A stretch of DNA of 6,102 nucleotides from Paracoccaceae bacterium. Lineage in GTDB: Bacteria > Pseudomonadota > Alphaproteobacteria > Rhodobacterales > Rhodobacteraceae. Position 1 is the first letter of the stretch, and every line of letters starts with the position of its first letter. The stretch covers positions 1-6,102 of the forward strand of contig JAGLUD010000023.1 of assembly GCA_023134935.1 (NCBI GenBank), in the 5' to 3' direction. Under the pieces are notes generated by a model. It was not told the DNA's origin. It saw only the letters and a program-made list of their open reading frames with translations, and made no database searches. The position numbers and the translations under genes are program-made. Shown here piece after piece: positions 1 through 6,027 of this stretch.

Positions 1-1313
1 CCGTTGATTATCGTGGTCGAGGGGGCTGCGATACCGCGTGTTTGCAGCTCCATAACGATTTCATCGTTAATGTTGGCACGACCGGACTTGTAGGCAATAC
101 ATACGATGTTCAGCGCGACGGGGGCACATAGCTCCAACGTTGGTTCAGCGGTAACTTTCCGGCCCAGATATCGCGCGAGGTCGCAGTTTTGATTGATTGC
201 CGCGCCCAGTTTATCGGTTCCGTGTTCTGTCAGTTGTGTCCAAACCTTCAGTGCCCGAAACCCGCGTGACAGCTCCGGCCCGTAATCGGTTGGCCAAGGT
301 CCACCCGCCGCAAGTCCGCGTTTTTGTCCAGCCAGATATTCGGCCTGCATGGTAAAGGCGCGCAAATGGTCGGCGCCGTGGCGGATCAGAACAAAGCCCA
401 CCGCGTAATTGACGTGCCACCATTTATGAAAGTCAAACGCCAGCGAATCCGCGCGGGTGATACCTTTCAGGCGAGGTCGCAGGTTTTCAGATAGCATCAA
501 ACTCGCCCCGAATGCGCCGTCGACGTGAAACCAGATATCCTCGGCCGCGGCGATATCGGCGATGGCGTCCAAATCGTCGATCGCGCCGACGTTTACGCTG
601 CCCGCCGTGCCGACAATGCAGAACGGGGTTTTCCCTGCAGCTTTGTCAGTAGCAATCGCGGATTTCAGCGCGGGGATGTCCATTTCGAAATTCTCGTCCA
701 CCGCTATCAGGCGCAAAGCATCCGTGCCTAGCCCCAGCAAATCGAACGCGCGCGCCACACAGTTGTGCGTCTGAACGGAGGTGTATCCGACTAGTTCAAC
801 CGCCCCGTTCCCGCCCTTTTGATTAGCAAACGCCAGCTTCGTATCTCGCGCGACCTTCAAGGCAACAATGGTCGCCATCGAGGTGCCTGACACCACCAAC
901 CCGCTGGAGTCCGTTGGAAAGTCGAACAATTCGCGCACCCAATCCACCACTTGGTTTTCGACGTAAATCGCCCCGTGATCCCGCCCACCGAGGTTGGCGT
1001 TCATCGCAGCGGCGGCGATATCGGCAACCATGCCGCCAGGCGTGCCCGCCCCGTGGACCCAGCCGAAAAATCGAGGGTGCGTGTTGCCAACTCCGTAGGG
1101 CAACAGGGCCTGAACGGCCTGTTGCGTCCGTTCAATACCGACGCCCTCGCGGGGGAGGTCAACGGTTAACGATTGCTTAATATCATCGGGTAACGGGGTC
1201 CAAACACGGCCCTCGCTTGCGGTTTGCATTTTGTTAAGCGCGGCTTCCAGCATGTCGTGAGCTGAAGCGCGAAGGGCGCTCCAATCTTCGGGGTCTAGGG
1301 AATTATTGGTCAT
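1..1313 (-). CDS. PLP-dependent aromatic-L-amino-acid-type decarboxylase (group II), 3' end cut by window
   Basis: The frame runs from ATG at 1313 off the left edge, giving 437 complete codons. Group II decarboxylases are usually about 470-480 residues, so only the C-terminal tail is missing. By family, it removes the carboxyl group of an aromatic amino acid (Tyr, Trp, Phe or Dopa) in the cytoplasm to give an amine. Visible residues: H183 (stacks on PLP), D265 in HVDGAFG (binds the pyridine nitrogen), and K297 in FHKWW (Schiff-base lysine). Y326 lies exactly 29 residues after the lysine, the same spacing as K303-Y332 in human Dopa decarboxylase. Keeping this Tyr argues for true decarboxylation rather than the aldehyde-synthase variant. 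GGAG at 1322-1325, inside the end of trkH, sits 8 nt before the ATG. One base separates the start from the trkH stop, so translation is probably coupled. The substrate cannot be read from sequence. Confidence 0.93.
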   Translation of the reverse strand, partial: MTNNSLDPEDWSALRASAHDMLEAALNKMQTASEGRVWTPLPDDIKQSLTVDLPREGVGIERTQQAVQALLPYGVGNTHPRFFGWVHGAGTPGGMVADIAAAAMNANLGGRDHGAIYVENQVVDWVRELFDFPTDSSGLVVSGTSMATIVALKVARDTKLAFANQKGGNGAVELVGYTSVQTHNCVARAFDLLGLGTDALRLIAVDENFEMDIPALKSAIATDKAAGKTPFCIVGTAGSVNVGAIDDLDAIADIAAAEDIWFHVDGAFGASLMLSENLRPRLKGITRADSLAFDFHKWWHVNYAVGFVLIRHGADHLRAFTMQAEYLAGQKRGLAAGGPWPTDYGPELSRGFRALKVWTQLTEHGTDKLGAAINQNCDLARYLGRKVTAEPTLELCAPVALNIVCIAYKSGRANINDEIVMELQTRGIAAPSTTIIN

Positions 1314-1314
1314 G

Positions 1315-2763
1315 TTAGTGTCTCCAGAAAGCGACCGAGAACAGAACGTAGACCGCCATCAGCTCCAACCGCCCGATCAACATCGCAGCGCTTAGAACCC
1401 ATTTTGCGGAATCCGGTAAGCTTTCGAAATTTCCCGAGGGTCCGATTAGTTCGCCCAACCCCGGACCAACGTTCGCAAGGGCGGTTGCCGCTCCGGATAT
1501 CGCGGTCACGGCGTCCAAGCCCAAAAGGCCCAGAATGATCGCCAAAGTTGCTAACGACAACATGAAGGCGATGAAAAACGCGGTGACCGAGCTCATGACG
1601 TCCTCGCCTACACGGCGGCCTTGGTAGCGCGGAACGAACACGCCACTTGGGCTGTGGATTTTCTGAATTTGGCTGCGAATGGCCGCTACCAAAAGCTGCC
1701 AGCGGAAGATTTTGATGGAACAGCAGGTTGACCCAGCACATCCCCCGACAAGGCCCATCAGGAAGAACATCATTACAGGAAACGCCCCCCAAAGGCCATA
1801 ATCTGCGCTGGCGTATCCGGTACCTGTCAGGATCGAGGTGACGTTGAATAGCGATTGGCGGAACGTACCCTCGAACTCGCCTGCCGCGTTGAAATAGCGA
1901 TAGCTGGCCATGCTGATGACCAAGATGGCCCAAAAGCCGAAGAACGCCCATACTTGCGAATCCTTGAACAAGGGTTTTGCACTGCCGTTCAGAATTTGCA
2001 CGTAGCGGATAAATGGCAGACTGGCGAGGATCATGAAGATGGTCGAGACGTATTCGGTTGCTTCGCTGAACCCAACGAATGAATCATCGTAATTCGAGAA
2101 CCCGCCTGTGGCGACGGTGGTTAACGCGTGCACGATTGCGTCGAACAAGCCCATGCCAACAGCGGCGTAAGAGGCGATGCAGGTAGCGGTTAACACGAGG
2201 TAAACGACGGAAATCGAGGTGGCGATTTCGGCTGCACGTGGCAGAACTTTACCGATGGTGTCAAAACCCTCGGATCGGAAAATCTGCATACCACCAACTT
2301 TTAGGGTTGGTAGGAAGGCCATGGCCACAACGATGATACCGACGCCTCCGAACCATTGCATTAGGCCGCGCCATAATAATGTGCCTTCGGGCAAGGTGTG
2401 AAGTTGCGTGAAAACGGTTGATCCTGTGGTGGTCAGGCCTGACATCGCCTCGAAAAACGCGTCGGTGTAGCTGGCGCTTGGCTCGCCTAACCAGAATGGC
2501 AGCGCGCCGAAAATAGGCAGAACCAGCCAGCTTAACGTGGTTAACAGGAACGTCTGCTGGATTGTTAAGACCTTTAGCGAGGCGTTTGCCGTGGCCAGCG
2601 CCATCAAAGCGCCTGCTACGACGGTGATCATCGCGCTTAGGGCGAAGTTTCCTGCATCGGAGTTTCCATACGCTAGATCAACGCCGAAAGGGACTAACAT
2701 AGTTAGGCCCAATGCGCCGACCAAAAGGCCAATGATATATCCGACTGGTCTTAGATCGATCAT
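1315..2763 (-). CDS. trkH: TrkH/KtrB-family potassium uptake membrane subunit
   Basis: This 482-residue protein has the usual TrkH length and is hydrophobic throughout. It is an inner-membrane K+ translocating subunit that normally works with a cytoplasmic TrkA-type protein; no trkA is in this window. The four pore loops of the superfamily are recognisable by their filter segments: TTTGST (about 111-116), ATGGFSNYD (218-226), LTGTGY (312-317) and NVGPGLG (431-437). The family motif MLIGRLEL (461-468) lies in the last helix region. The N-terminus MIDLRPVGY matches the family start, which supports the ATG, although no clear Shine-Dalgarno precedes it. A 37-base gap separates it from the deiodinase-like gene upstream, and its stop is one base before the decarboxylase ATG. 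It is probably part of the marR operon. A TTGACA at 2794-2799 (minus strand) lacks a good -10, so an internal promoter is unproven. Confidence 0.95.
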   Translation of the reverse strand: MIDLRPVGYIIGLLVGALGLTMLVPFGVDLAYGNSDAGNFALSAMITVVAGALMALATANASLKVLTIQQTFLLTTLSWLVLPIFGALPFWLGEPSASYTDAFFEAMSGLTTTGSTVFTQLHTLPEGTLLWRGLMQWFGGVGIIVVAMAFLPTLKVGGMQIFRSEGFDTIGKVLPRAAEIATSISVVYLVLTATCIASYAAVGMGLFDAIVHALTTVATGGFSNYDDSFVGFSEATEYVSTIFMILASLPFIRYVQILNGSAKPLFKDSQVWAFFGFWAILVISMASYRYFNAAGEFEGTFRQSLFNVTSILTGTGYASADYGLWGAFPVMMFFLMGLVGGCAGSTCCSIKIFRWQLLVAAIRSQIQKIHSPSGVFVPRYQGRRVGEDVMSSVTAFFIAFMLSLATLAIILGLLGLDAVTAISGAATALANVGPGLGELIGPSGNFESLPDSAKWVLSAAMLIGRLELMAVYVLFSVAFWRH

Positions 2764-2800
2764 AGCGCAAGGCTTGGCCTGTAGGCGTCAAACTGTCAAG

Positions 2801-3517
2801 TTAGCAATTCATATCGGGCGATATCGGATTTGGGCGACGAAACAGCACGCGCAGGTTACGCTTTATCAGGTTTTGCCAGACCAAATTGGGGAAACTGCGC
2901 AAGAAGTCCATGCCTGATCCCTCGCCTGCATTTTTGAACGTGGCCATGCCCACCGAAGGGATTGCGGGCAGGAAAATGCCCATTCCGGACGCGGGTTTAC
3001 CAGCCTTAAGGTTGGCGAGTGCGCGACCTGTGGCGTTCGGGTTATTCCAGTCGGAATAGTATACGACGCAGTGATTTCTGTTGATTATGAACACGGCGTT
3101 GGGGAAGCTGCCATAGGCGACATGGGCGTGGCCGTTCAGGTCGTCAATCAGGATTGTTCGGCCCTCGCCATCCTCGAATTGCAGGGCGCGGGCGTTGGAT
3201 AGTTTACCCTCGGCGTCGTGGTGTTTAGGGCGGGTTTTGCCGGGGTGGGCCTCGCGGACGTACATGATTGTGAAACTGGTGTCGGGGTATTTCTCGGTTA
3301 AGGTTTTCATCTTGCCGCGACGGCTTTGGTATAGCGGGCAGGTGATGGAGCCAATCTCCAGAACCAGAAAATCCCCGTTGAAGTCCAGCAGTTGGCGTTG
3401 GCCACCGTCCGTTGTTTGCATGGGGAAATCCTGCGCTTTGCGCCCCGCTGCCGGCCCTTGAAAATTGTCGAGTTCGTAGTGTCCTGCGGAAAAACTGTCG
3501 TAGTTATAATCAGCCAC
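2801..3517 (-). CDS. Iodothyronine deiodinase-like thioredoxin-fold protein (Cys form)
   Basis: This is a 238-residue protein from a GTG start. The core fits the deiodinase branch of the thioredoxin fold: LVLEIGSITCPLY (residues 51-63) lines up with the vertebrate active site GSCTUPPF. Cys60 (TGC codon) sits at the selenocysteine position, and Ile replaces the nearby vertebrate Cys. YVREAHP (86-92) matches the conserved E-A-H segment, followed by ILIDDLNG and YGSFPN...VVYYSDW. Family members reductively remove halogens or act as thiol peroxidase/redoxin-like enzymes; which applies here is unknown. Other cysteines are 150 and the C-terminal 238. About 60 residues follow the core and match nothing I know. 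No signal peptide is visible, so it is probably cytosolic. AGGGG at 3525-3529 is 7 nt before GTG 3517. An in-frame TTG at 3523 nearly touches that site and is less likely. The gap to marR is 2 bases. Confidence 0.83.
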   Translation of the reverse strand: MADYNYDSFSAGHYELDNFQGPAAGRKAQDFPMQTTDGGQRQLLDFNGDFLVLEIGSITCPLYQSRRGKMKTLTEKYPDTSFTIMYVREAHPGKTRPKHHDAEGKLSNARALQFEDGEGRTILIDDLNGHAHVAYGSFPNAVFIINRNHCVVYYSDWNNPNATGRALANLKAGKPASGMGIFLPAIPSVGMATFKNAGEGSGMDFLRSFPNLVWQNLIKRNLRVLFRRPNPISPDMNC

Positions 3518-3519
3518 AA

Positions 3520-3963
3520 TCAATCCCCTTTGGTTAACAAATTATCTGTCATTTGTTGGAGCACCCGTCGCGTGGTTTGCAGATCATCAGTGCTGATCCC
3601 GCGTTGGCTTTGCTCGATCAGCCCTGCTGCGAGCGGCACTAGCGTTGCTTGCATCCCCTGCCCTTTGGTGGTCAGGTTAACGCGTACACGGCGGCGGTCG
3701 TTGGCGTCGCGTGTTCGATTAACCAATCCTTTACCTTCCATCCCGTCGAGCAGTCTTGTCAGTGTCGTTTGGTCTTTGACCGAACGTTGGGCCAATGCAC
3801 CAGGGGTTTGGCCGTCTTCTTGCCAAAGCAACAGCAAAACGGCCCATTCCTCGGCACCCATCTTGATGCCGTTGGCGCGGAAACGGTCTTGTAGATCACG
3901 GCGCAGAACGAAGCCTAGGCGGTTGATCCAGTATTGTAGTTGTTTCTCTGGTATGATTTTCAT
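3520..3963 (-). CDS. MarR-family winged-helix transcriptional regulator
   Basis: This is a 147-residue protein of typical MarR length that should bind DNA as a homodimer. The helix-turn-helix covers about residues 53-78 (TPGALAQRSVKDQTTLTRLL...), followed by the wing with the family signature DANDRRRVRVNLTTKG (86-101). N- and C-terminal helices would form the dimer interface. It contains no cysteine, so the thiol-oxidation switch of OhrR-type members is excluded; a small aromatic or phenolic ligand is the usual family alternative. It is the first gene of the likely operon and its TGA is 2 bases before the GTG of the deiodinase-like gene. The ATG at 3963 is preceded by no convincing ribosome site but by a TATAAT box only 13 bases upstream, consistent with a nearly leaderless message. 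Palindromic sites at the start suggest autorepression. Confidence 0.94.
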   Translation of the reverse strand: MKIIPEKQLQYWINRLGFVLRRDLQDRFRANGIKMGAEEWAVLLLLWQEDGQTPGALAQRSVKDQTTLTRLLDGMEGKGLVNRTRDANDRRRVRVNLTTKGQGMQATLVPLAAGLIEQSQRGISTDDLQTTRRVLQQMTDNLLTKGD

Positions 3964-3998
3964 GTATGCATTCTACATTATATGTATATTACATGTAA
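3962..3998. promoter_or_regulatory. Candidate MarR operator: repeated ATGTA/TACAT half-sites
   Basis: Positions 3978-3998 form an imperfect palindrome of 9-base arms (TTATATGTA and TACATGTAA, one mismatch) around a 3-base centre. A second pair, ATGTA at 3962-3966 and TACAT at 3974-3978, flanks a 7-base spacer and reaches the marR start codon. The sites cover the -10 box and the predicted start of transcription, as expected for an autorepressor. That the MarR protein binds here is inferred from position and symmetry. Confidence 0.55.
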
Positions 3999-4006
3999 AT
4001 ACACAA
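3977..4006 (-). promoter_or_regulatory. Predicted marR operon promoter, nearly leaderless
   Basis: On the minus strand a perfect TATAAT lies at 3982-3977. Eighteen bases upstream is TTGTGT (4006-4001), a weak -35 with three of six consensus bases. Transcription would begin around 3970, leaving a leader of only about 7 nt before the marR ATG at 3963. This fits the missing ribosome site. The region is very AT-rich compared with the genes around it. Confidence 0.6.
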
Positions 4007-4036
4007 AAGAAAACCGGCAAGGTTGCCCTGCCGGTT
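4005..4036 (-). terminator. Rho-independent terminator after folE
   Basis: On the minus strand AACCGGCA (4036-4029) pairs perfectly with TGCCGGTT (4019-4012). Inner GGG and CCT extend the stem to 11 bp with one G-U pair around a CAA loop. The RNA continues as U-rich sequence (TTTTCTTTT, to 4005). It begins 6 bases after the folE stop. The G-U pair would be an A-C mismatch on the other strand, so the hairpin is tuned for the minus strand. It separates folE from the marR operon. Confidence 0.88.
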
Positions 4037-4042
4037 GTCGGT

Positions 4043-4678
4043 TCAGCTGCCGCGGTTTGTTGGGTTGCCAATTGTAGCAAGGAATTCACGGCGAAGCTCT
4101 TTGTCTTCGCGGAAATCACCCAACATTGTCGACGTCACCATCGTAACGCCTGGCTTGTGGACACCGCGGGTGGACATGCAGTGATGCTCGCCTTCGATCA
4201 CAACAGCCACGCCTTTTGGCTCTAACGTGTCGAACAAGGCGTTGGCGATCTGCGCAGTCATCTTTTCCTGCACCTGAAGGCGCTTGGCGAATGCTTCGAC
4301 AACGCGCGCGAGTTTGGAAATGCCAACCACGCGGTCCGTCGGGATATAGCCGATGTGGGCCACACCAATGATCGGGGCCATGTGGTGTTCACAGTAGGAT
4401 TCGTAACGGATGTCACGCAGGACAACCATTTCGTCGTACCCTTCGGTTTCGCCAAACGTGCGTTGCAGCATGGCGACAGGGTCTTCGCCGTAGCCACGGA
4501 ACCATTCGCTGTAGGCTTTGGTCACGCGTTTTGGCGTGTCCAGCAGGCCTTCGCGGCTCGGGTCATCGCCCGCCCAACGCAGCAATGTTCGCACGGCTTC
4601 TTCGGCTTCTTGTCGCGAGGGGCGCTCTACCACAGTCGAAACATCCTTGGATTTTATTTCCGGGTCATAAACATTCAC
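4043..4678 (-). CDS. folE: GTP cyclohydrolase I (FolE1 type)
   Basis: This 211-residue enzyme converts GTP to 7,8-dihydroneopterin triphosphate, the first step of tetrahydrofolate (and queuosine-type pterin) synthesis, in the cytoplasm as a toroidal homodecamer. Zinc ligands are seen as C96 and H99 in CEHHM and C167 in EHHCMSTRG. Their spacing equals that of E. coli C110, H113 and C181 (constant offset 14). E. coli S135, E152 and H179 map to S121, E138 and H165, so the active site is complete. The start is GTG at 4678: an in-frame TAG lies five codons before it, AGGAG (4688-4692) is 9 nt upstream, and nearby ATGs are out of frame. It has its own terminator and a likely promoter in the gap before it, so it is probably monocistronic. 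Confidence 0.97.
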   Translation of the reverse strand: MNVYDPEIKSKDVSTVVERPSRQEAEEAVRTLLRWAGDDPSREGLLDTPKRVTKAYSEWFRGYGEDPVAMLQRTFGETEGYDEMVVLRDIRYESYCEHHMAPIIGVAHIGYIPTDRVVGISKLARVVEAFAKRLQVQEKMTAQIANALFDTLEPKGVAVVIEGEHHCMSTRGVHKPGVTMVTSTMLGDFREDKELRREFLATIGNPTNRGS

Positions 4679-4687
4679 GTTGCATCT

Positions 4688-4692
4688 CTCCT
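4688..4692 (-). promoter_or_regulatory. folE ribosome binding site deciding a GTG start
   Basis: AGGAG on the minus strand lies 9 nt before the GTG at 4678. The next ATG downstream of it (4685) is out of frame and too close, so this site supports the GTG start. Confidence 0.75.
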
Positions 4693-4706
4693 ATCAAAGC
4701 AGACTT

Positions 4707-4751
4707 GGGGGGAATCGTTCCAATTACAAGTCATTTGCTAGATCGACCCCC
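4707..4751 (-). ncRNA. Structured folE leader, candidate cis-regulatory RNA
   Basis: On the minus strand GGGGG (4751-4747) can pair with CCCCC (within 4712-4707), and after a small bulge TCG (4746-4744) pairs with CGA (4717-4715), closing a loop of about 26 nt. A competing hairpin, GGAA (4722-4719 region) with TTCC just below, would use the same C-run. The element begins a few nt after the predicted transcription start and ends about 15 nt before the ribosome site. A tetrahydrofolate-sensing folE RNA motif is known from alphaproteobacteria, but I could not confirm its consensus here. Confidence 0.3.
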
Positions 4752-4764
4752 ACTGTTAACACAA

Positions 4765-4793
4765 AATTTACCTTTTCAGGAAATTGTTAACAA
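4765..4793 (-). promoter_or_regulatory. Predicted folE promoter
   Basis: On the minus strand TTGTTA (4793-4788) and TAAATT (4770-4765) are separated by exactly 17 bases, each matching four of six consensus bases. The start would fall near 4758, giving a leader of about 80 nt. The prediction rests on pattern and spacing only. Confidence 0.45.
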
Positions 4794-4802
4794 AGCGTTA
4801 AC
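4786..4802. promoter_or_regulatory. CtrA-type box (TTAA-N7-TTAAC)
   Basis: GTTAAC occurs at 4786-4791 and 4797-4802, eleven bases apart, which gives a perfect TTAA-N7-TTAAC readable on both strands. This is the binding consensus of the alphaproteobacterial cell-cycle/motility regulator CtrA. It overlaps the predicted folE -35, the usual place of CtrA boxes in activated promoters. A third GTTAAC is at 4755-4760, near the predicted start. Binding is inferred. Confidence 0.4.
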
Positions 4803-4842
4803 GGACGCGAAATTCTGAACAATCATTATCCCATAGGTTGAA

Positions 4843-6027
4843 TTAAGTAACCTTACCCAAAGCCTGCAAGATATCGTCAACCAGATCGCCAGCATCCTCT
4901 AATCCGACGGAGATTCGAACCAAACCGTCCGTAATCCCCAAATCTGCCCGCATTTCAGGCGTGAGGCGTTGGTGCGTTGTCGTAGCCGGATGAGTCACAA
5001 GACTTTTGGCATCGCCCAGATTGTTGGACAAAAGGATGATGTTCAAAGCGTTAAGGAACTTGAACGTCGCGCCCTGCCCACCTTTGATATCAAGCGCGAT
5101 CACCGTCCCGCCAGCTGACATCTGTTTGGAGGCCAGTTCGTACTGAGGATGGCTTTCGAGACCGGGGAAGATGGTGTTGTTCAGGGCTGGATGGCCTTCA
5201 ACAGTTTTGGCGATGGTCAACGCAGTGTCGGCTTGGGCGTTACAGCGAAGGCTAAGCGTTTCCAGACCTTTCAGCATTACCCAAGCGTTGAACGGGCTAA
5301 GCGCGCCGCCTGTGTGTTTTAGGTATGTCTCGAAATCACCACGGATGAATTCTTTCGTTCCCAGCACGACACCGCCAAGGCAACGGCCCTGCCCGTCGAT
5401 GTGTTTGGTGGCGGAATAGACGATGATATCGGCGCCCAGCTCCAGTGTTCGTTGGAAAATCGGGGTGGCGAAGACGTTGTCTACAACCAGTTTCGCGCCA
5501 GCTGCATGGGTGATTTCGGCAATGCCTGCGATGTCCACGACTTCCAACGTCGGGTTGGAGATCGCCTCGACAAACGTCAGTTTGGTGTTCGGGCGCATGG
5601 CGGATTTCCACGCGGCGAGGTCCGTGCCTTCAACGAAAGTGACCTCGACGCCGAAGCTTGGCAGCAGGTTTTCGAGGATGTACAGGCAAGAACCGAACAG
5701 CGCTTTGGCGGAAACCACGTGGTCGCCGGATTTAAGTTGGCTGAACAGCGCGCCGTTAACGGCGGCCATACCTGTGGCGGTGGCAAAAGCGTCTTCGGCG
5801 CCTTCAAGGGCGGCGATCCGGTCTTCGAACATTGACACGGTCGGGTTGGCGTAACGCGAATAGATGTATTCGTCGTCGCCACGCTCAATGAAGCGCGCCT
5901 CGGCCGCCTCGGCGCTTGGATAGACATAGCCTTGAGTCATAAAGATCGCCTCGGAGACCTCGCCATACTGGCTGCGCCGCGTGCCTTCATGCACAAGCTT
6001 AGTGCGTGTTTTCCATGTGTTTGTCAT
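4843..6027 (-). CDS. metZ: O-succinylhomoserine sulfhydrylase
   Basis: This 394-residue cytosolic PLP enzyme of the Cys/Met metabolism family (fold type I, usual length about 390-400) joins sulfide to O-succinylhomoserine to give homocysteine for methionine synthesis. The PLP lysine is K208 in YSATKHIDGQGRCLGG, a segment typical of MetZ rather than cystathionine gamma-synthase. D183 in VVDN should bind the pyridine nitrogen. YSRYANPT (56-63) supplies phosphate contacts from the partner subunit, and ATGMAAV (84-90) forms the phosphate-binding turn. SNNLGDAKSLVTHPATTTH (334-352) is the conserved substrate-carboxylate region. The ATG at 6027 begins a normal family N-terminus, with only a weak GGA-type ribosome site. 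It is set apart from folE by 164 bases. A preference for O-acetylhomoserine instead cannot be excluded, but overall similarity favours MetZ. Confidence 0.95.
   Translation of the reverse strand: MTNTWKTRTKLVHEGTRRSQYGEVSEAIFMTQGYVYPSAEAAEARFIERGDDEYIYSRYANPTVSMFEDRIAALEGAEDAFATATGMAAVNGALFSQLKSGDHVVSAKALFGSCLYILENLLPSFGVEVTFVEGTDLAAWKSAMRPNTKLTFVEAISNPTLEVVDIAGIAEITHAAGAKLVVDNVFATPIFQRTLELGADIIVYSATKHIDGQGRCLGGVVLGTKEFIRGDFETYLKHTGGALSPFNAWVMLKGLETLSLRCNAQADTALTIAKTVEGHPALNNTIFPGLESHPQYELASKQMSAGGTVIALDIKGGQGATFKFLNALNIILLSNNLGDAKSLVTHPATTTHQRLTPEMRADLGITDGLVRISVGLEDAGDLVDDILQALGKVT

Larger units (their letters stand above)
4679..4842. other. Intergenic region between metZ and folE
   Basis: These 164 bases hold the predicted folE promoter, the CtrA-type box and the folE leader. 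I see no intrinsic terminator after metZ: the bases after its stop form no stable GC hairpin with a U-run, so metZ may end by Rho or read into folE. No gene other than very short frames was found. Confidence 0.8.

Noticed and set aside
1166..1180. A second TTAA-N7-TTAA CtrA-like box
   Set aside because: It lies inside the decarboxylase gene, lacks the final C on the plus strand, and has no promoter nearby; it is probably chance or part of the local GTTAAC bias.
1..1313. Broken or frameshifted decarboxylase
   Set aside because: Reading the minus strand from 1313 gives one open frame to the edge with all catalytic residues, so the gene is cut only by the window.
1310..1951. 213-codon minus-strand frame
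   Set aside because: It is another frame of trkH, rich in Arg, Gly and Pro as expected of a shadow, whereas the trkH frame has clear family motifs.
2786..2799. TTGACA and TTGACG on the minus strand upstream of trkH, as -35 boxes
   Set aside because: No acceptable -10 lies 16-18 bases downstream (CAAGCC and GCGCTA at 17), so an internal trkH promoter is not supported.
3521..3523. TTG start for the deiodinase-like gene
   Set aside because: It would overlap the marR stop neatly, but AGGGG is only about one base away, too close; GTG at 3517 has a 7-base spacing.
3392..4225. Long plus-strand frame of 277 codons
   Set aside because: It lies opposite the deiodinase-like gene, marR and the start of folE, crosses the marR promoter and terminator, and reads as low-complexity basic sequence with no family features. 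It is a shadow frame.
5401..5854. Two plus-strand frames of about 144 codons
   Set aside because: Both lie wholly opposite metZ, whose frame carries the complete PLP motifs.
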